Positions 7,984 to 16,946 of a stretch of DNA of 64,000 bases are shown here, one piece after another. Source of the DNA: Bradyrhizobium ontarionense (GTDB taxonomy: Bacteria; Pseudomonadota; Alphaproteobacteria; Rhizobiales; Xanthobacteraceae). Both the position numbers and the translations under genes were made by a program. The stretch spans positions 5,270,001 to 5,334,000 of the forward strand of contig NZ_CP088156.1 in assembly GCF_021088345.1 (NCBI RefSeq), written 5' to 3'. Each line of letters opens with the position of its first letter. Position 1 is the stretch's first letter. The notes beneath the pieces are model-generated. The model searched no databases and was not told the origin of the DNA. It worked only from the letters and a program-made list of their open reading frames with translations.

Positions 7984-8985
7984 TTACAGCATGCTCGGCA
8001 GCACGCGGTCCGGCGGCCGGTGGCTGTCGAGGAAGGTCTTGATGTTGATGATGACCTTCTCGCCCATCTCGACGCGGCCCTCGATCGTGGCCGAGCCCAT
8101 GTGCGGCAGCAGCGTCACCTTGCCAGCCTTGGCGAGCCGCACCAGCCGCGGATTGACCGCCGGCTCATGCTCGAACACGTCGAGGCCCGCACCCGCGACG
8201 TCGCCGGCTTCGATCAGCCGCGTCAGCGTCTCCTCGTCGATCACCTCGCCGCGCGCGGTGTTGACGATGTAGGCGTCTTTTCGGATCAGCTTCAGCCGCC
8301 GCGCGGAGAGCAGATGGAACGTCGCCGGCGTGTGCGGGCAGTTCACCGAGATGATGTCCATCCGCGCCAGCATCTGGTCGAGGCTCTCCCAGTAGGTCGC
8401 GCCGAGTTCATCGGCGATGACGGGCGCGACCGGACGGCGGTTGTGATAGTGGATCTGCAGGCCGAAGGCGCGGGCGCGCCGCGCCACCGCCTGGCCGATG
8501 CGGCCCATGCCGATGATGCCGAGTCTCTTTCCGCCGATGCGGTGGCCGAGCATCCAGGTCGGCGACCAGCCCGCCCAGTTCTTGCCTTCGGTCAGGATCG
8601 AGGCGCCTTCGATCAGCCGCCGCGGCACCGCGAGGATCAGCGCCATGGTCATGTCGGCGGTGTCCTCGGTCAGAACCTTCGGCGTGTTGGTGACGGTGAT
8701 GCCGCGCGCCACTGCAGCGGTCACGTCGATATTGTCGACGCCGTTGCCGAAATTGGCGATGAGCCGCAGCTTGCAGTCGGGCTGATTGAGAACATCGGCG
8801 GTGATGTGGTCGGTGACGGTCGGAACCAGCACGTCCGCCGTGCGCACCGCGTCGGCAAGTTGCTCCTGACTCAGCGGCTCGTCGTCAAGATTAAGTCGCG
8901 CGTCGAACAGCTCGCGCATGCGCGTCTCGACCGAGTCGGGCAGCTTGCGGGTCACTACGACGAGGGGCTTTTTCCTACCTGACAT
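7984..8985 (-). CDS. D-2-hydroxyacid dehydrogenase (glyoxylate/hydroxypyruvate reductase type)
   Basis: A 333-residue NAD(P)-dependent dehydrogenase of the GyaR/2-hydroxyacid family. The Rossmann motif is GIIGMGRIGQAVARRA near residues 155-170. The catalytic Arg lies in NTARGEVIDEETL, the Glu further on in GLDVFEHEP, and the catalytic His in LLPHMGSATIEGR. The substrate-binding loop NFGNGVDNIDV is also present. It reduces short 2-oxo acids such as glyoxylate; the exact substrate cannot be read from the sequence. It stands alone, convergent with the E1-like gene and divergent from the exported SH3 protein. The ATG at 8985 gives a normal N-terminus (MSGRKKPLVVVTRKLPD). Confidence 0.9.
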   Translation of the reverse strand: MSGRKKPLVVVTRKLPDSVETRMRELFDARLNLDDEPLSQEQLADAVRTADVLVPTVTDHITADVLNQPDCKLRLIANFGNGVDNIDVTAAVARGITVTNTPKVLTEDTADMTMALILAVPRRLIEGASILTEGKNWAGWSPTWMLGHRIGGKRLGIIGMGRIGQAVARRARAFGLQIHYHNRRPVAPVIADELGATYWESLDQMLARMDIISVNCPHTPATFHLLSARRLKLIRKDAYIVNTARGEVIDEETLTRLIEAGDVAGAGLDVFEHEPAVNPRLVRLAKAGKVTLLPHMGSATIEGRVEMGEKVIINIKTFLDSHRPPDRVLPSML

Positions 8986-9289
8986 GTGCTGCTCTCATGA
9001 GATCCTTCAGACCTCATTAACCGGGTTCGCCGAAACTACCGTCGTCGCCTGGAGCCGGGCGCTTCCCTGGACTGGTCGTGTCGGATCTCGCGGTGGGCCG
9101 ATCCGTCCCTGACAGGGTTCGCGAGCGATTCTCAGGCGCTTCCTGGCCGCTTGTGTTCGGTCCTGTCTAGCAGAAGGCCGGGCCAAGACAAGAAGCCAAC
9201 CGCCGGTCAGGACGTACGATGCGGCAAGCCCTCTCTGTGCACGAAGGGGGGCAGCCGGGCGGTTCGATGGGGATCGGGCGAAGGATCGT
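8986..9289. other. Divergent intergenic region, no gene seen
   Basis: About 300 bp between the dehydrogenase and SH3-protein genes. Both promoters should lie here, but I do not recognise a convincing -35/-10 pair. There is no terminator, RNA gene or repeat that I can support. Confidence 0.5.
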
Positions 9290-9865
9290 ATGCGCGAAGA
9301 GGGCGCGATCCTTGCGAGGGAGAGTGAGTTGAGTGCGATGGCGTTGGGGCGTTTCGGTGTGGTCGTGCTGCTCGCGGCCTGTCTGTTCGAGGCTGCGGTC
9401 GGCGCCGGGGCCCTCGCGAAGGATTCCGTTCTCACCACCAGCGGCCTTCCGGTGCCGCGCTATGTCAGCCTGAAGTCGGACCACGTCAACGTCCGCGCGG
9501 GACCGACCAAGGACAATGACGTGGCCTGGGTCTACACGCGCTCGGGCCTGCCGGTCGAGATCACCGCCGAATATGAAAACTGGCGGAGAGTGCGCGACTC
9601 GGAGGGATCGGAGGGCTGGGTCTACCACTCGCTCCTGTCCGGACGCCGCACCGCGGTCGTCACGATGAAGAACAAGGACGACCTTGCCGCGGTCTATGAG
9701 AATTCCGACCCGTCCAGCGCGGTGACGGCGCGGCTCCAGGCCGGCGTCATTGCGCAGGTCAAGAAATGCAGCAGTGGCTGGTGCCGTGTCCTCGGCAATG
9801 GTTTCGAGGGCTGGATCGAGCAGCAGCGGCTGTGGGGTGTCTATTCCGACGAGCAGGTCAATTGA
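9290..9865 (+). CDS. Exported bacterial SH3-domain protein
   Basis: A 191-residue protein with an N-terminal export signal (hydrophobic core RFGVVVLLAACLFEA) and two SH3b-like modules. The first is marked by SDHVNVRAGPTKDNDVAW and GWVYHSLLSG, the second by ARLQAGVIAQVKKCSSGWCR and GFEGWIEQQRLWGVY. The two Cys in the second module are close enough for a disulfide. SH3b domains in periplasmic proteins usually bind cell-wall peptides, so an envelope role is likely, but no catalytic domain is attached. The ATG at 9290 has GAAGGA 4 nt upstream; the alternative ATG at 9338 would give a tidier signal peptide (MALGRFG) but has a weaker ribosome site. It is convergent with irr. Confidence 0.82.
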   Translation: MREEGAILARESELSAMALGRFGVVVLLAACLFEAAVGAGALAKDSVLTTSGLPVPRYVSLKSDHVNVRAGPTKDNDVAWVYTRSGLPVEITAEYENWRRVRDSEGSEGWVYHSLLSGRRTAVVTMKNKDDLAAVYENSDPSSAVTARLQAGVIAQVKKCSSGWCRVLGNGFEGWIEQQRLWGVYSDEQVN

Positions 9866-9916
9866 ACCGCCGGGAGGACGGGCCCCGTGGTCGCGATGGT
9901 GACGTACTCCCGACAC

Positions 9917-9941
9917 GAAAATGCCCGCGAAGCGCGGGCAT
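9917..9941 (-). terminator. Rho-independent terminator of irr
   Basis: A perfect 9-bp stem, ATGCCCGCG at 9921-9929 and CGCGGGCAT at 9933-9941, with a 3-nt loop. Read on the minus strand it is followed by TTTTCG. It lies 29 nt past the irr stop, in the convergent gap with the SH3-protein gene. Confidence 0.85.
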
Positions 9942-9969
9942 CGGTCCACTCAAAGCCGCTTCTCAGGGC

Positions 9970-10521
9970 TCAGCGCTTCTTGCGCAGCCGGACCACCATG
10001 TCGATGCGTGCGATCTCGTAACCTTCCGGTGCCTCCGGCAGCTTGGAGAGCGCGAGGTGCTGATCGGGGATATCGACCAGCTCGTGGTTGTTCTCGAGAT
10101 AAAAGTGATGATGCGCCGTGACGTTGGTATCGAAGTAGGTCTTGGTGCCGTCGACGCTGACCTGGCGCAGCAGGCCGGCGTCCGTCAGCTGGTTCAGGGT
10201 GTTGTAGACGGTCGCGAGCGAGACCGGAACCTTGGCCAGCGTCGCTTCCTCGTACAGCATTTCGGCCGTCAGATGCCGCGCGCCCTTGCCGAACAGCAGC
10301 CAGCCCAGAGCCATGCGCTGGCGTGTCGGGCGCAAACCCGCCGCCTGCAGCATTTCGTTGACGTCGTGCCACGGGCAGCCATTGAGCGCAGGCTGCCGGC
10401 CGGTCCCCAGTCCATCCGGACTGGCCCGCTCATGACCACTGATCGAGGCGTTGTTGCTCGCGTCCACTTCAAGCACCGCAGAATTCGCACTCACCGATCT
10501 CTGATATAGGAAGAAACCCAT
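9970..10521 (-). CDS. irr: Iron response regulator Irr (Fur family)
   Basis: A 183-residue Fur-superfamily regulator with the rhizobial Irr hallmarks. The N-terminal heme regulatory motif GCPWHDVNEM lies at residues 48-57. The winged helix has LRPTRQRMALGWLLF and SLATVYNTLNQLTDAGLLRQV, and the His cluster AHHHFYLENNHE forms the second heme/metal site. In Bradyrhizobium japonicum Irr represses heme-synthesis and iron-storage genes when iron is low and is degraded on binding heme (established). The long N-terminal extension before the heme motif (about 47 residues) is rich in Ser and Ala; GTG codons such as that at 10494 are alternative starts, and no strong ribosome site decides. It is divergent from fabA-fabB-fabI and ends in a clear terminator. 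Confidence 0.95.
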   Translation of the reverse strand: MGFFLYQRSVSANSAVLEVDASNNASISGHERASPDGLGTGRQPALNGCPWHDVNEMLQAAGLRPTRQRMALGWLLFGKGARHLTAEMLYEEATLAKVPVSLATVYNTLNQLTDAGLLRQVSVDGTKTYFDTNVTAHHHFYLENNHELVDIPDQHLALSKLPEAPEGYEIARIDMVVRLRKKR

Positions 10522-10899
10522 TCAGATGCAAGCTTATCGCAACTAACCTGTCTAGAACGCCCCTAAACTGCATCTGCTGCCCGGCCCGGTTGCGAAGGCC
10601 GCGCCTGCGTCGATTTACCTGGATACGCGCATTGACGCCGCAATCTCCTATGTTAGAGAGCGCCCGGACCCGATTTGACCTGCCATGGCGAGCGCGGCCG
10701 GCCGTCACGGCGGCTGTTCCTGGCCTCGATAGTGTAAGGCCGCGTGCCGACGGCGGTCATTGTCGTCAAGTGCGATCGTTTCGCTGTCGCGCCGACGGGA
10801 TGGCCGCCCGGTAAACGGTGCGCGAACGGGTCGACGCGTGAAGGGGTCGTGTCGCGCGGCACATTTCCATCTGGGATCGTTGAGAAAGGCTCATCAGGC
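10522..10899. other. irr-fabA divergent regulatory region
   Basis: About 380 bp between the divergent irr and fabA starts, with no gene I can support. It must hold both promoters. The recognisable element is the ICE-like site at 10551-10567, 30 bp upstream of the irr start. Several short open frames here have no ribosome site or family resemblance. Confidence 0.55.
10551..10567. promoter_or_regulatory. Candidate iron control element (Irr/Fur-type operator)
   Basis: On the minus strand the 17 bp read TTTAGGGGCGTTCTAGA, matching 11 of 14 specified positions of the rhizobial ICE pattern TTTAGAA-N3-TTCTAAA. It sits 30 bp upstream of the irr start and about 330 bp upstream of fabA. Irr autoregulation or control by Fur is plausible; in B. 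japonicum Fur has been reported to bind upstream of irr. The match is imperfect, so this is a prediction. Confidence 0.45.
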
Positions 10900-11421
10900 A
10901 TGCTGGATCGGCGCGGCAGTTATGAATACGAAGACCTGTTGGCCTGCGGCCGCGGGGAGCTGTTCGGTCCCGGCAACGCGCAGCTGCCGCTGCCGCCGAT
11001 GCTGATGTTCGATCGCATTGCCGAGATCAGCGAGACGGGCGGCCAGTTCGGCAAGGGTTTCGTCCGTGCCGAGCTCGACGTGAAGCCGGATCTCTGGTTC
11101 TTCGGCTGCCATTTCAAGAACGATCCGGTCATGCCGGGCTGCCTCGGTCTCGACGCGATGTGGCAGATGGTCGGTTTCTTCCTCGGCTGGACCGGCGGCG
11201 CCGGCCGCGGTCGGGCACTCGGCCTCGGCGATCTGAAATTTTCGGGCCAGGTTCTGCCGACCGCCCGCAAGGTTGTGTACAACGTCGACGTCAAACGCGT
11301 GATGCGCTCAAAGCTGGTGCTCGGTATCGCCGACGGGTGGCTTTCGATGGACGGCGAGATTATCTATCGCGCCAAGGACCTGAAGGTCGGCCTGTTCAAG
11401 CAGGACTCCGCGCCGGCGTGA
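10900..11421 (+). CDS. fabA: 3-hydroxydecanoyl-ACP dehydratase/isomerase FabA
   Basis: A 173-residue hot-dog-fold enzyme that dehydrates 3-hydroxydecanoyl-ACP and isomerises the trans-2 product to cis-3, the branch point to unsaturated fatty acids. It has the catalytic block [20 protein letters not shown] with the active His, and the Asp two turns later in GLDAMWQ. The length fits E. coli FabA (171 residues). The ATG at 10900 gives the normal N-terminus [23 protein letters not shown] in outline; further upstream the frame is open but does not look coding. It is followed by fabB after 76 bp and then fabI, forming an anaerobic-type unsaturated fatty-acid cluster. Confidence 0.96.
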   Translation: MLDRRGSYEYEDLLACGRGELFGPGNAQLPLPPMLMFDRIAEISETGGQFGKGFVRAELDVKPDLWFFGCHFKNDPVMPGCLGLDAMWQMVGFFLGWTGGAGRGRALGLGDLKFSGQVLPTARKVVYNVDVKRVMRSKLVLGIADGWLSMDGEIIYRAKDLKVGLFKQDSAPA

Positions 11422-11497
11422 ACCGGCTGGCCCCGAGCAGAGACAGTGCAGCAGGCGTGACTGCGACAGAACATACGAGCAAGGCGAGGCGGACATC

Positions 11498-12721
11498 ATG
11501 AGGCGGGTCGTCATCACGGGCATGGGCATCGTCTCGTCGATCGGCAACAACACCCAGGAGGTGCTGGCGAGCCTGTACGAGGCGAAGTCCGGCATCTCCC
11601 GCGCCGAGAAATATGCCGAGCTCGGTTTCCGTTCGCAGGTGCAAGGCGCGCCGACGCTGAATCCGGCAGAGGTGGTCGACCGCCGCGCGATGCGCTTCAT
11701 GGGTGAAGGCGCGGCGTGGAATCACGTTGCCATGGAGCAGGCGATCCACGATTCCGGACTCGAGCCGTCCGACGTGTCCAATATCCGCACCGGCATCATC
11801 ATGGGCTCGGGCGGACCGTCGACGCGCACGCTGGTCGAGGCCGCCGACATCACCCGCACCAAGGGGCCGAAGCGGGTCGGGCCGTTCGCAGTGCCGAAGG
11901 CGATGTCGTCGACGGCCTCCGCGACGCTTGCGACCTGGTTCAAGATCAAGGGCGTCAACTATTCAATCTCGTCGGCCTGCGCGACCTCCAATCACTGCAT
12001 CGGCAATTCCTATGAGATGATCCAGTACGGCAAGCAGGACGTGATGTTCGCCGGCGGCTGCGAGGAGCTGGACTGGACCCTGTCGGTGCTGTTCGACGCG
12101 ATGGGCGCGATGTCGTCCAAGCACAATGAGACGCCCGCGACCGCGTCGCGGCCCTACGACGTGACGCGTGACGGCTTCGTGATCGCCGGCGGCGCCGGCG
12201 TCGTGGTGCTGGAAGAGCTTGAGCACGCCAAGGCGCGCGGCGCCAAGATCTATGGCGAGATCGTGGGCTACGGCGCAACCTCGGACGGCTACGACATGGT
12301 TGCGCCGTCGGGCGAAGGCGCTGAGCGCTGCATGCAGCTTGCGCTGTCGACCGTGAAGACCAAGATCGACTACATCAATCCGCATGCGACCTCCACGCCC
12401 GCCGGCGATCCGCCGGAAATGGAGGCGATCCGCAAGGTGTTCGGCCGCGGTGAGAAATGCCCGCCGATCGCCGCGACGAAGGCGTTGACCGGACATTCGC
12501 TCGGCGCCACCGGCGTCCAGGAGGCGATCTACTCGCTGCTGATGATGAAGAACGGCTTCATCTGCGAGAGCGCCAACATCACCGAGCTAGATCCCGCGTT
12601 TGCCGACATGCCGATCGTGCGCAAGCGCATCGACAACGCCAAGCTCGGCGCCGTGCTGTCGAATTCGTTCGGCTTCGGCGGCACCAACGCGACGCTGGTC
12701 TTCAAGCACCTCGACGCTTAA
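11498..12721 (+). CDS. fabB: 3-oxoacyl-ACP synthase I FabB
   Basis: A 407-residue ketoacyl-ACP synthase with the thiolase fold. The catalytic Cys is in [13 protein letters not shown] near residue 163, and the two active histidines are in [11 protein letters not shown] and GHSLGATG, giving the Cys-His-His triad of KAS I/II. It elongates cis-3-decenoyl-ACP made by FabA, which commits carbon to unsaturated chains. It begins [18 protein letters not shown], a standard start. Spacing to fabA is 76 bp and to fabI 144 bp, so co-transcription is likely. Nothing is truncated or unusual. Confidence 0.96.
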   Translation: MRRVVITGMGIVSSIGNNTQEVLASLYEAKSGISRAEKYAELGFRSQVQGAPTLNPAEVVDRRAMRFMGEGAAWNHVAMEQAIHDSGLEPSDVSNIRTGIIMGSGGPSTRTLVEAADITRTKGPKRVGPFAVPKAMSSTASATLATWFKIKGVNYSISSACATSNHCIGNSYEMIQYGKQDVMFAGGCEELDWTLSVLFDAMGAMSSKHNETPATASRPYDVTRDGFVIAGGAGVVVLEELEHAKARGAKIYGEIVGYGATSDGYDMVAPSGEGAERCMQLALSTVKTKIDYINPHATSTPAGDPPEMEAIRKVFGRGEKCPPIAATKALTGHSLGATGVQEAIYSLLMMKNGFICESANITELDPAFADMPIVRKRIDNAKLGAVLSNSFGFGGTNATLVFKHLDA

Positions 12722-12865
12722 GATTTCCGACAGGACTGGTTTCGTCGGCGTGATGCCGGACAACAGCGCGAAACATTTTCGCACCGATGTCCGGCTATCG
12801 GCGTCTGTGGAGCGAGACGATCATCTTGGCTGGGTCGGGTCCCGGCATGACGAAGGAGAGTGAGC

Positions 12866-13666
12866 ATGCAGGGTCTGATGACAGGCAAGCGCGGTCTGGT
12901 CATGGGCATCGCCAATGACCATTCGATCGCCTGGGGCATCGCCAAGACACTGGCTGCGCATGGCGCCGAGATGGCCTTCACCTATCAGGGCGATGCGCTC
13001 GGCAAGCGCGTGCGTCCGCTCGCCGACGAGCTCGGCGTCAAGCAGGTGCTGCCCTGCGACGTCGAGGACATCGCCAGTGTCGATAGCGTGTTCGCAGCGC
13101 TACGCGCGGCCTGGGGCGGCCTCGACTTTCTGGTCCATGCCGTGGCCTTCTCCGACAAGAACGAGCTCAAGGGCCGTTATGCCGATACCTCGCGCGAGAA
13201 TTTTGCGCGTACGATGCTGATCTCCTGTTTCTCCTTCACCGAGATCGCCAAGCGCGCCGCCGAGCTGATGCCGGAGACCGGCGGCAGCATGATCACGCTG
13301 ACCTTCGACGGCTCCAACCGCGTGATGCCGAACTACAATGTGATGGGTGTGGCCAAGGCCGCGCTCGAAGCGTCGGTGCGTTACCTCGCCGCCGATTACG
13401 GCCGGCACAGCGTCCGCGTCAATGCGATCTCGGCCGGCCCGGTGCGGACACTTGCGGGCTCCGGCATCGGCGATGCCCGCTTCATGTTCGCGTTCCAGCA
13501 GAAGCATTCACCGCTCGGTCGCGGCGTGACCCTGGAGGAGCTCGGCGGCTCTGCGCTCTATCTGCTCTCGGACCTGTCTGGCGGCGTCACCGGAGAGATC
13601 CACTACGTCGACTCCGGCTACAACGTGATCTCGATGCCGCGGCCCGAGGATCTCAAGGCGGAGTAG
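12866..13666 (+). CDS. fabI: Enoyl-ACP reductase (NADH) FabI
   Basis: A 266-residue short-chain-dehydrogenase-type enoyl-ACP reductase that carries out the last reduction of each fatty-acid cycle. The cofactor loop is MGIANDHSIAWGIAKTLA; the catalytic Tyr-X6-Lys is in YNVMGVAKAALE near residues 157-164. LAGSGIGDARFMFAF covers the flexible substrate loop, where triclosan binds in homologs. I chose the ATG at 12866 because GAAGGAG stands 7-8 nt upstream; the in-frame GTG at 12860 is too close to that site. It is third in the fabA-fabB-fabI cluster. Alphaproteobacteria often have more than one fabI, so this may be a dedicated paralog. Confidence 0.95.
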   Translation: MQGLMTGKRGLVMGIANDHSIAWGIAKTLAAHGAEMAFTYQGDALGKRVRPLADELGVKQVLPCDVEDIASVDSVFAALRAAWGGLDFLVHAVAFSDKNELKGRYADTSRENFARTMLISCFSFTEIAKRAAELMPETGGSMITLTFDGSNRVMPNYNVMGVAKAALEASVRYLAADYGRHSVRVNAISAGPVRTLAGSGIGDARFMFAFQQKHSPLGRGVTLEELGGSALYLLSDLSGGVTGEIHYVDSGYNVISMPRPEDLKAE

Positions 13667-13986
13667 TCCAACTCGTTTCCGGCGTCAGCATTTGCACGAA
13701 GAGCTGCACAATCGTCGACATGCGATCATGATCCGGCTTCGTTTGACGGGCTCATGATCGAGACCCGCCGACCGGCGCGGTTAGTCGCTATAGCGCTTCT
13801 TGCGATCCACCCAATTTGTCACAATTGAATCCCGCCACTCCCCAGGATACTCAGGCGATGTTTGCGCAACCCTGGCGACTAGGTTCTCCCCCGATGATGG
13901 GGTGAACGCATCGAGCCGGTGCTTCGGCCACGATGGTCAGCCAGCCGGTCGCGCCGGCAGCGAGACAATCGTGGGGGCGATCGGCG
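13667..13986. other. Intergenic region upstream of the autotransporter-like gene
   Basis: About 320 bp with no gene that I can support. It contains a small interrupted inverted repeat, CAATT at about 13811 against AATTG 6 nt later, in an AT-richer stretch that could be part of a promoter. No clear terminator follows fabI. Confidence 0.45.
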
Positions 13987-15972
13987 ATGCTGCGTTTCAA
14001 GATCGAGGTCATTACCTTGTGTGCGGTGATCGGCGTTGCGTGCGCGGCAGGACGCGCAGCGCCCGCGCAGGCCCAGTCGACGATCTGGGATTCCACGATC
14101 TCCAATACGAATTGGTATGTGCCGACGGCACAGCTGCTCGCCTACATGTCGCCCAAGGCCGGCTTCTTGAACCCGATCCCCATCGGCGATCAGACCTTGT
14201 GGACCCTGGGGACGGCGACCAACGGCGCTTTCACCGGGACGAGCGTCGCGCAGCTCAGGATCGGACCGGCACTGCTGACCGACACCTCGACGATCCAGGG
14301 CTTCGTGACGACGAGCGGGCAGATCACCATGCTGTTCACGCCCATCGGAGGTGGCACGGTGACCGTCGGTCTCGGCACCATGCGCACGGTCAATGGCGTG
14401 TCCAGCATGGAAATGCAGATGATCACCGGCGACAGTTTACTGGTGACGCATTGGGCCTACATGCTGCCCTATGATCCCGCGACCTTCACGCCGCCGCCGT
14501 CCGCGCCCGTGCCCGCCAATTCGGTGCCGCAATGGGCATGGACGGCCGGCACGCCGTGGCGGATCGTCAGCCCGACTTTGTTCGGCACCCAGGCCCCCGG
14601 GCGCTTCGTCATCACCGACTATCAGAACGGCTATTTCTGGGGCGCCGGCCTCGCGCCAGGCGGCAGCACTGGTGCGGGCTTCACGCTGCTCGGTTCGGTG
14701 ACGCCGGAAGGCCGCGTGCTGTTCAACACCCTGTCGCGCGGCAACCTGACAAGCCTCTATGGCGCGGCCAGCGGCGATGCCTCGCAGGCGCAGATGGTGA
14801 CTTCGAGCTACGATCTCACGGGAAAACTGACCGGAGGTGCGGCGACCATGTCGCTGATCCAGCCCTATGCCGAAACGCTCCGGGCCCAGGGCGGCCGCGT
14901 CGGTCTCGAAGCGGCTGAGGTGCTCTACCGGTTGTCCGCGACGTCGCTCGGCTGGAGCGGGTCGATGGCGCCCGGCTTTGCTGCGCTCGACAATCTGAGC
15001 GGACCTGCGCTCGCCACCGCGGTCAAGCAGACCCTGCCGGTGCTGACCGGCGCGGCCGCGCAGGCGGCCTACGTCACGCAGCGCGCCTTTGGGCAAACCA
15101 TGATGGATCGGCTCGATGATGTCGGCGGCGTTGGTGCTGCGTCCGGCCGTGCTGTCTGGATCCAGCCTCTCGGCGTCGCCGCGCGGCAGGCGGGGCGAGA
15201 CGGAGTTCCAGGTTACAACGCTTCCGGCGGCGGTGTGGCATTCGGCGCTGACGCCGCGCTCTCGCGACGCGCCCTCATTGGCGGCACGTTCGCGGTTTCG
15301 CGCCAGGCCATCACCGGAAGTGATGACGCCGTGCCGAACCGTCTCGGCGTCGCGTCCTATCAGCTGGGACTCTATGGCGCCTATGTGATCAGCCGCGACG
15401 TGACGCTGGACTATCAGTTCGATGGTGGACTGAATGACAACGGCGAAAGCCGCTCGTTGAACTTCATGGGCACGTCCGCCGGCGGGAGCTACCGCTCCTA
15501 TACCGGTCACGCTGGCGCAGGTCTCAAGACACACGTTCCGCTTCAGGGCGGTCTCGCTCTCATCCCGTCACTCCACCTCGACTATGGCACCGTTCGCAGC
15601 GGCTCCTACCGCGAAAGCGGCGCCGGCGGATTCAGCCTCAACGTCGACCCGCAGACGTATCAGGAGCTCATTGCGACCGCCGGGATGAAAGCCGTCTACC
15701 AGCTTGCAAAGCAGGTGCATCTGACTGGCGATATCGGCGCCGGCTACAACGCGCTCAACCAGAGACTCCAGATCGGCGCGGCCTTCTCCGGCGGCGGCGA
15801 GCGCTTCGCCACCAATGGCCTTGGCCTGTCGCCCTGGATCTATTCGGCCGGATTCGGCCTTGTCGCCGCCGGCAACGACCGGCTCGACGTCAGCGTTCGC
15901 TACGGCATCAACGCCACGTCGTCGGGCCTCCTCCAGCAATCGGGGCATGCGGTGCTGAAGATCAGGCTGTGA
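13987..15972 (+). CDS. Autotransporter-type outer-membrane protein
   Basis: A 661-residue exported protein. The signal peptide is MLRFKIEVITLCAVIGVACA followed by Ala-rich sequence ending AQAQS. A passenger-like region of roughly 350 residues is rich in Gly, Thr and Ser with short beta-strand periodicity and no recognised enzyme motif. The C-terminal roughly 270 residues have the alternating hydrophobic/aromatic strands of an autotransporter beta-barrel, for example LGLYGAYVISRDVTLDYQF, and end in a short hydrophobic strand VLKIRL. The start at 13987 gives the signal peptide; an ATG at 13933 would add 18 residues. It is a lone gene convergent with the exported unknown at 16055. Passenger function cannot be named. 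Confidence 0.75.
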   Translation: MLRFKIEVITLCAVIGVACAAGRAAPAQAQSTIWDSTISNTNWYVPTAQLLAYMSPKAGFLNPIPIGDQTLWTLGTATNGAFTGTSVAQLRIGPALLTDTSTIQGFVTTSGQITMLFTPIGGGTVTVGLGTMRTVNGVSSMEMQMITGDSLLVTHWAYMLPYDPATFTPPPSAPVPANSVPQWAWTAGTPWRIVSPTLFGTQAPGRFVITDYQNGYFWGAGLAPGGSTGAGFTLLGSVTPEGRVLFNTLSRGNLTSLYGAASGDASQAQMVTSSYDLTGKLTGGAATMSLIQPYAETLRAQGGRVGLEAAEVLYRLSATSLGWSGSMAPGFAALDNLSGPALATAVKQTLPVLTGAAAQAAYVTQRAFGQTMMDRLDDVGGVGAASGRAVWIQPLGVAARQAGRDGVPGYNASGGGVAFGADAALSRRALIGGTFAVSRQAITGSDDAVPNRLGVASYQLGLYGAYVISRDVTLDYQFDGGLNDNGESRSLNFMGTSAGGSYRSYTGHAGAGLKTHVPLQGGLALIPSLHLDYGTVRSGSYRESGAGGFSLNVDPQTYQELIATAGMKAVYQLAKQVHLTGDIGAGYNALNQRLQIGAAFSGGGERFATNGLGLSPWIYSAGFGLVAAGNDRLDVSVRYGINATSSGLLQQSGHAVLKIRL

Positions 15973-16054
15973 TCGTCCCCAGCCAATCACGGCCCTTCGA
16001 TGCGTGCGACGCGAGCGCCTGGATCACAGTCAGGGTCGGTGTGGACGAGCCGAT

Positions 16055-16873
16055 CTATTCACGCCCGAAATAGGCCGGCAGTGCCTGGTCCAGCCGAAAC
16101 TTCAGCATCGACCGCGCCATGTCGCGCAACACGGTGTTGTTGGCGGCGTCCGCCGGCGTTGCGGGAAAAGCGGAATTGTCGACGTCGCCCGCGTGGGATG
16201 GTGGGCCCATCCCGGATGTCAGACCCGTCAAGAAGCTCTTTGAGCTGGCCGGAGGATCGCGCTTCTCGAATGTCGCGCCATCGAATAGCTGAATGTCGAG
16301 CATGACGAATACGTGCGTGTATTTGACGAGCCCCGCCACCCGGCTGACCACCCCGATCCCCGATACGATGTCGTAGGTCGATGGCTCTTTACCGCTCCGG
16401 CGCGTGACCACGAGATAGCGCCCGCAGCCCGCCGAGCCCGCCACCCTCCTGACGATGACCGGCAGCTTGTGGTTCTCGTCGGAGATCGAGGTCGACTGAT
16501 AGAGCGGATCGAACGCTCCCTTCGGAACAGCAATGCGACGAACATTGTCACCGCCTGCGGCCCTCGCCCGCGCATAGATCAGGTCGTCGAAGCCCCACGA
16601 TACGGGGACTTCCGCGTAGTCCCCGCCGAGTTGCGTGATGCCGTTGTTCTGCACCGTGAAGACGTCGCCGACAGCGGCGATCAAACCGGTGTCGCACGGT
16701 CCACTCGCCCCTATCGCAGCTGTGGCCGGCCTGGCATTCGCACCCACCGCTTTCTTGATCGCACTCTTTGCAGGTGGCGCGGCATTCGGCGCAGGCTGTG
16801 ACTGCGCCGACGCGTCCGTGCACGACCAGACGAAGGCGAGGAGCAGCGGCACGAGGCGGCGCAGAGCATGCAT
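16055..16873 (-). CDS. Exported protein of unknown function (paralog A)
   Basis: A 272-residue protein with a signal peptide (MHALRRLVPLLLAFVWSC) followed by an Ala/Pro/Lys-rich linker to about residue 55. The folded part begins GPCDTGLIAAVGDVFTVQNNGIT and contains the block WGFDDLIYARARAA, a second Cys in GSAGCGRYLVVTRR, and a C-terminal helix RDMARSMLKFRLDQALPAYF. It is a clear paralog of the next gene upstream (16947-17774), sharing these blocks in order. I recognise no family. The paired Cys residues suit a periplasmic disulfide. The ATG at 16873 is chosen for the signal peptide. The two genes are 73 bp apart on the same strand and are probably one operon. Confidence 0.75.
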   Translation of the reverse strand: MHALRRLVPLLLAFVWSCTDASAQSQPAPNAAPPAKSAIKKAVGANARPATAAIGASGPCDTGLIAAVGDVFTVQNNGITQLGGDYAEVPVSWGFDDLIYARARAAGGDNVRRIAVPKGAFDPLYQSTSISDENHKLPVIVRRVAGSAGCGRYLVVTRRSGKEPSTYDIVSGIGVVSRVAGLVKYTHVFVMLDIQLFDGATFEKRDPPASSKSFLTGLTSGMGPPSHAGDVDNSAFPATPADAANNTVLRDMARSMLKFRLDQALPAYFGRE

Positions 16874-16946
16874 GACGAGGTCTCGTTCGTGAGGGTGTAT
16901 CGAAGAGGGCGGGAATCGCCCTAACATGGAGATCCAGCCGCTTGCG

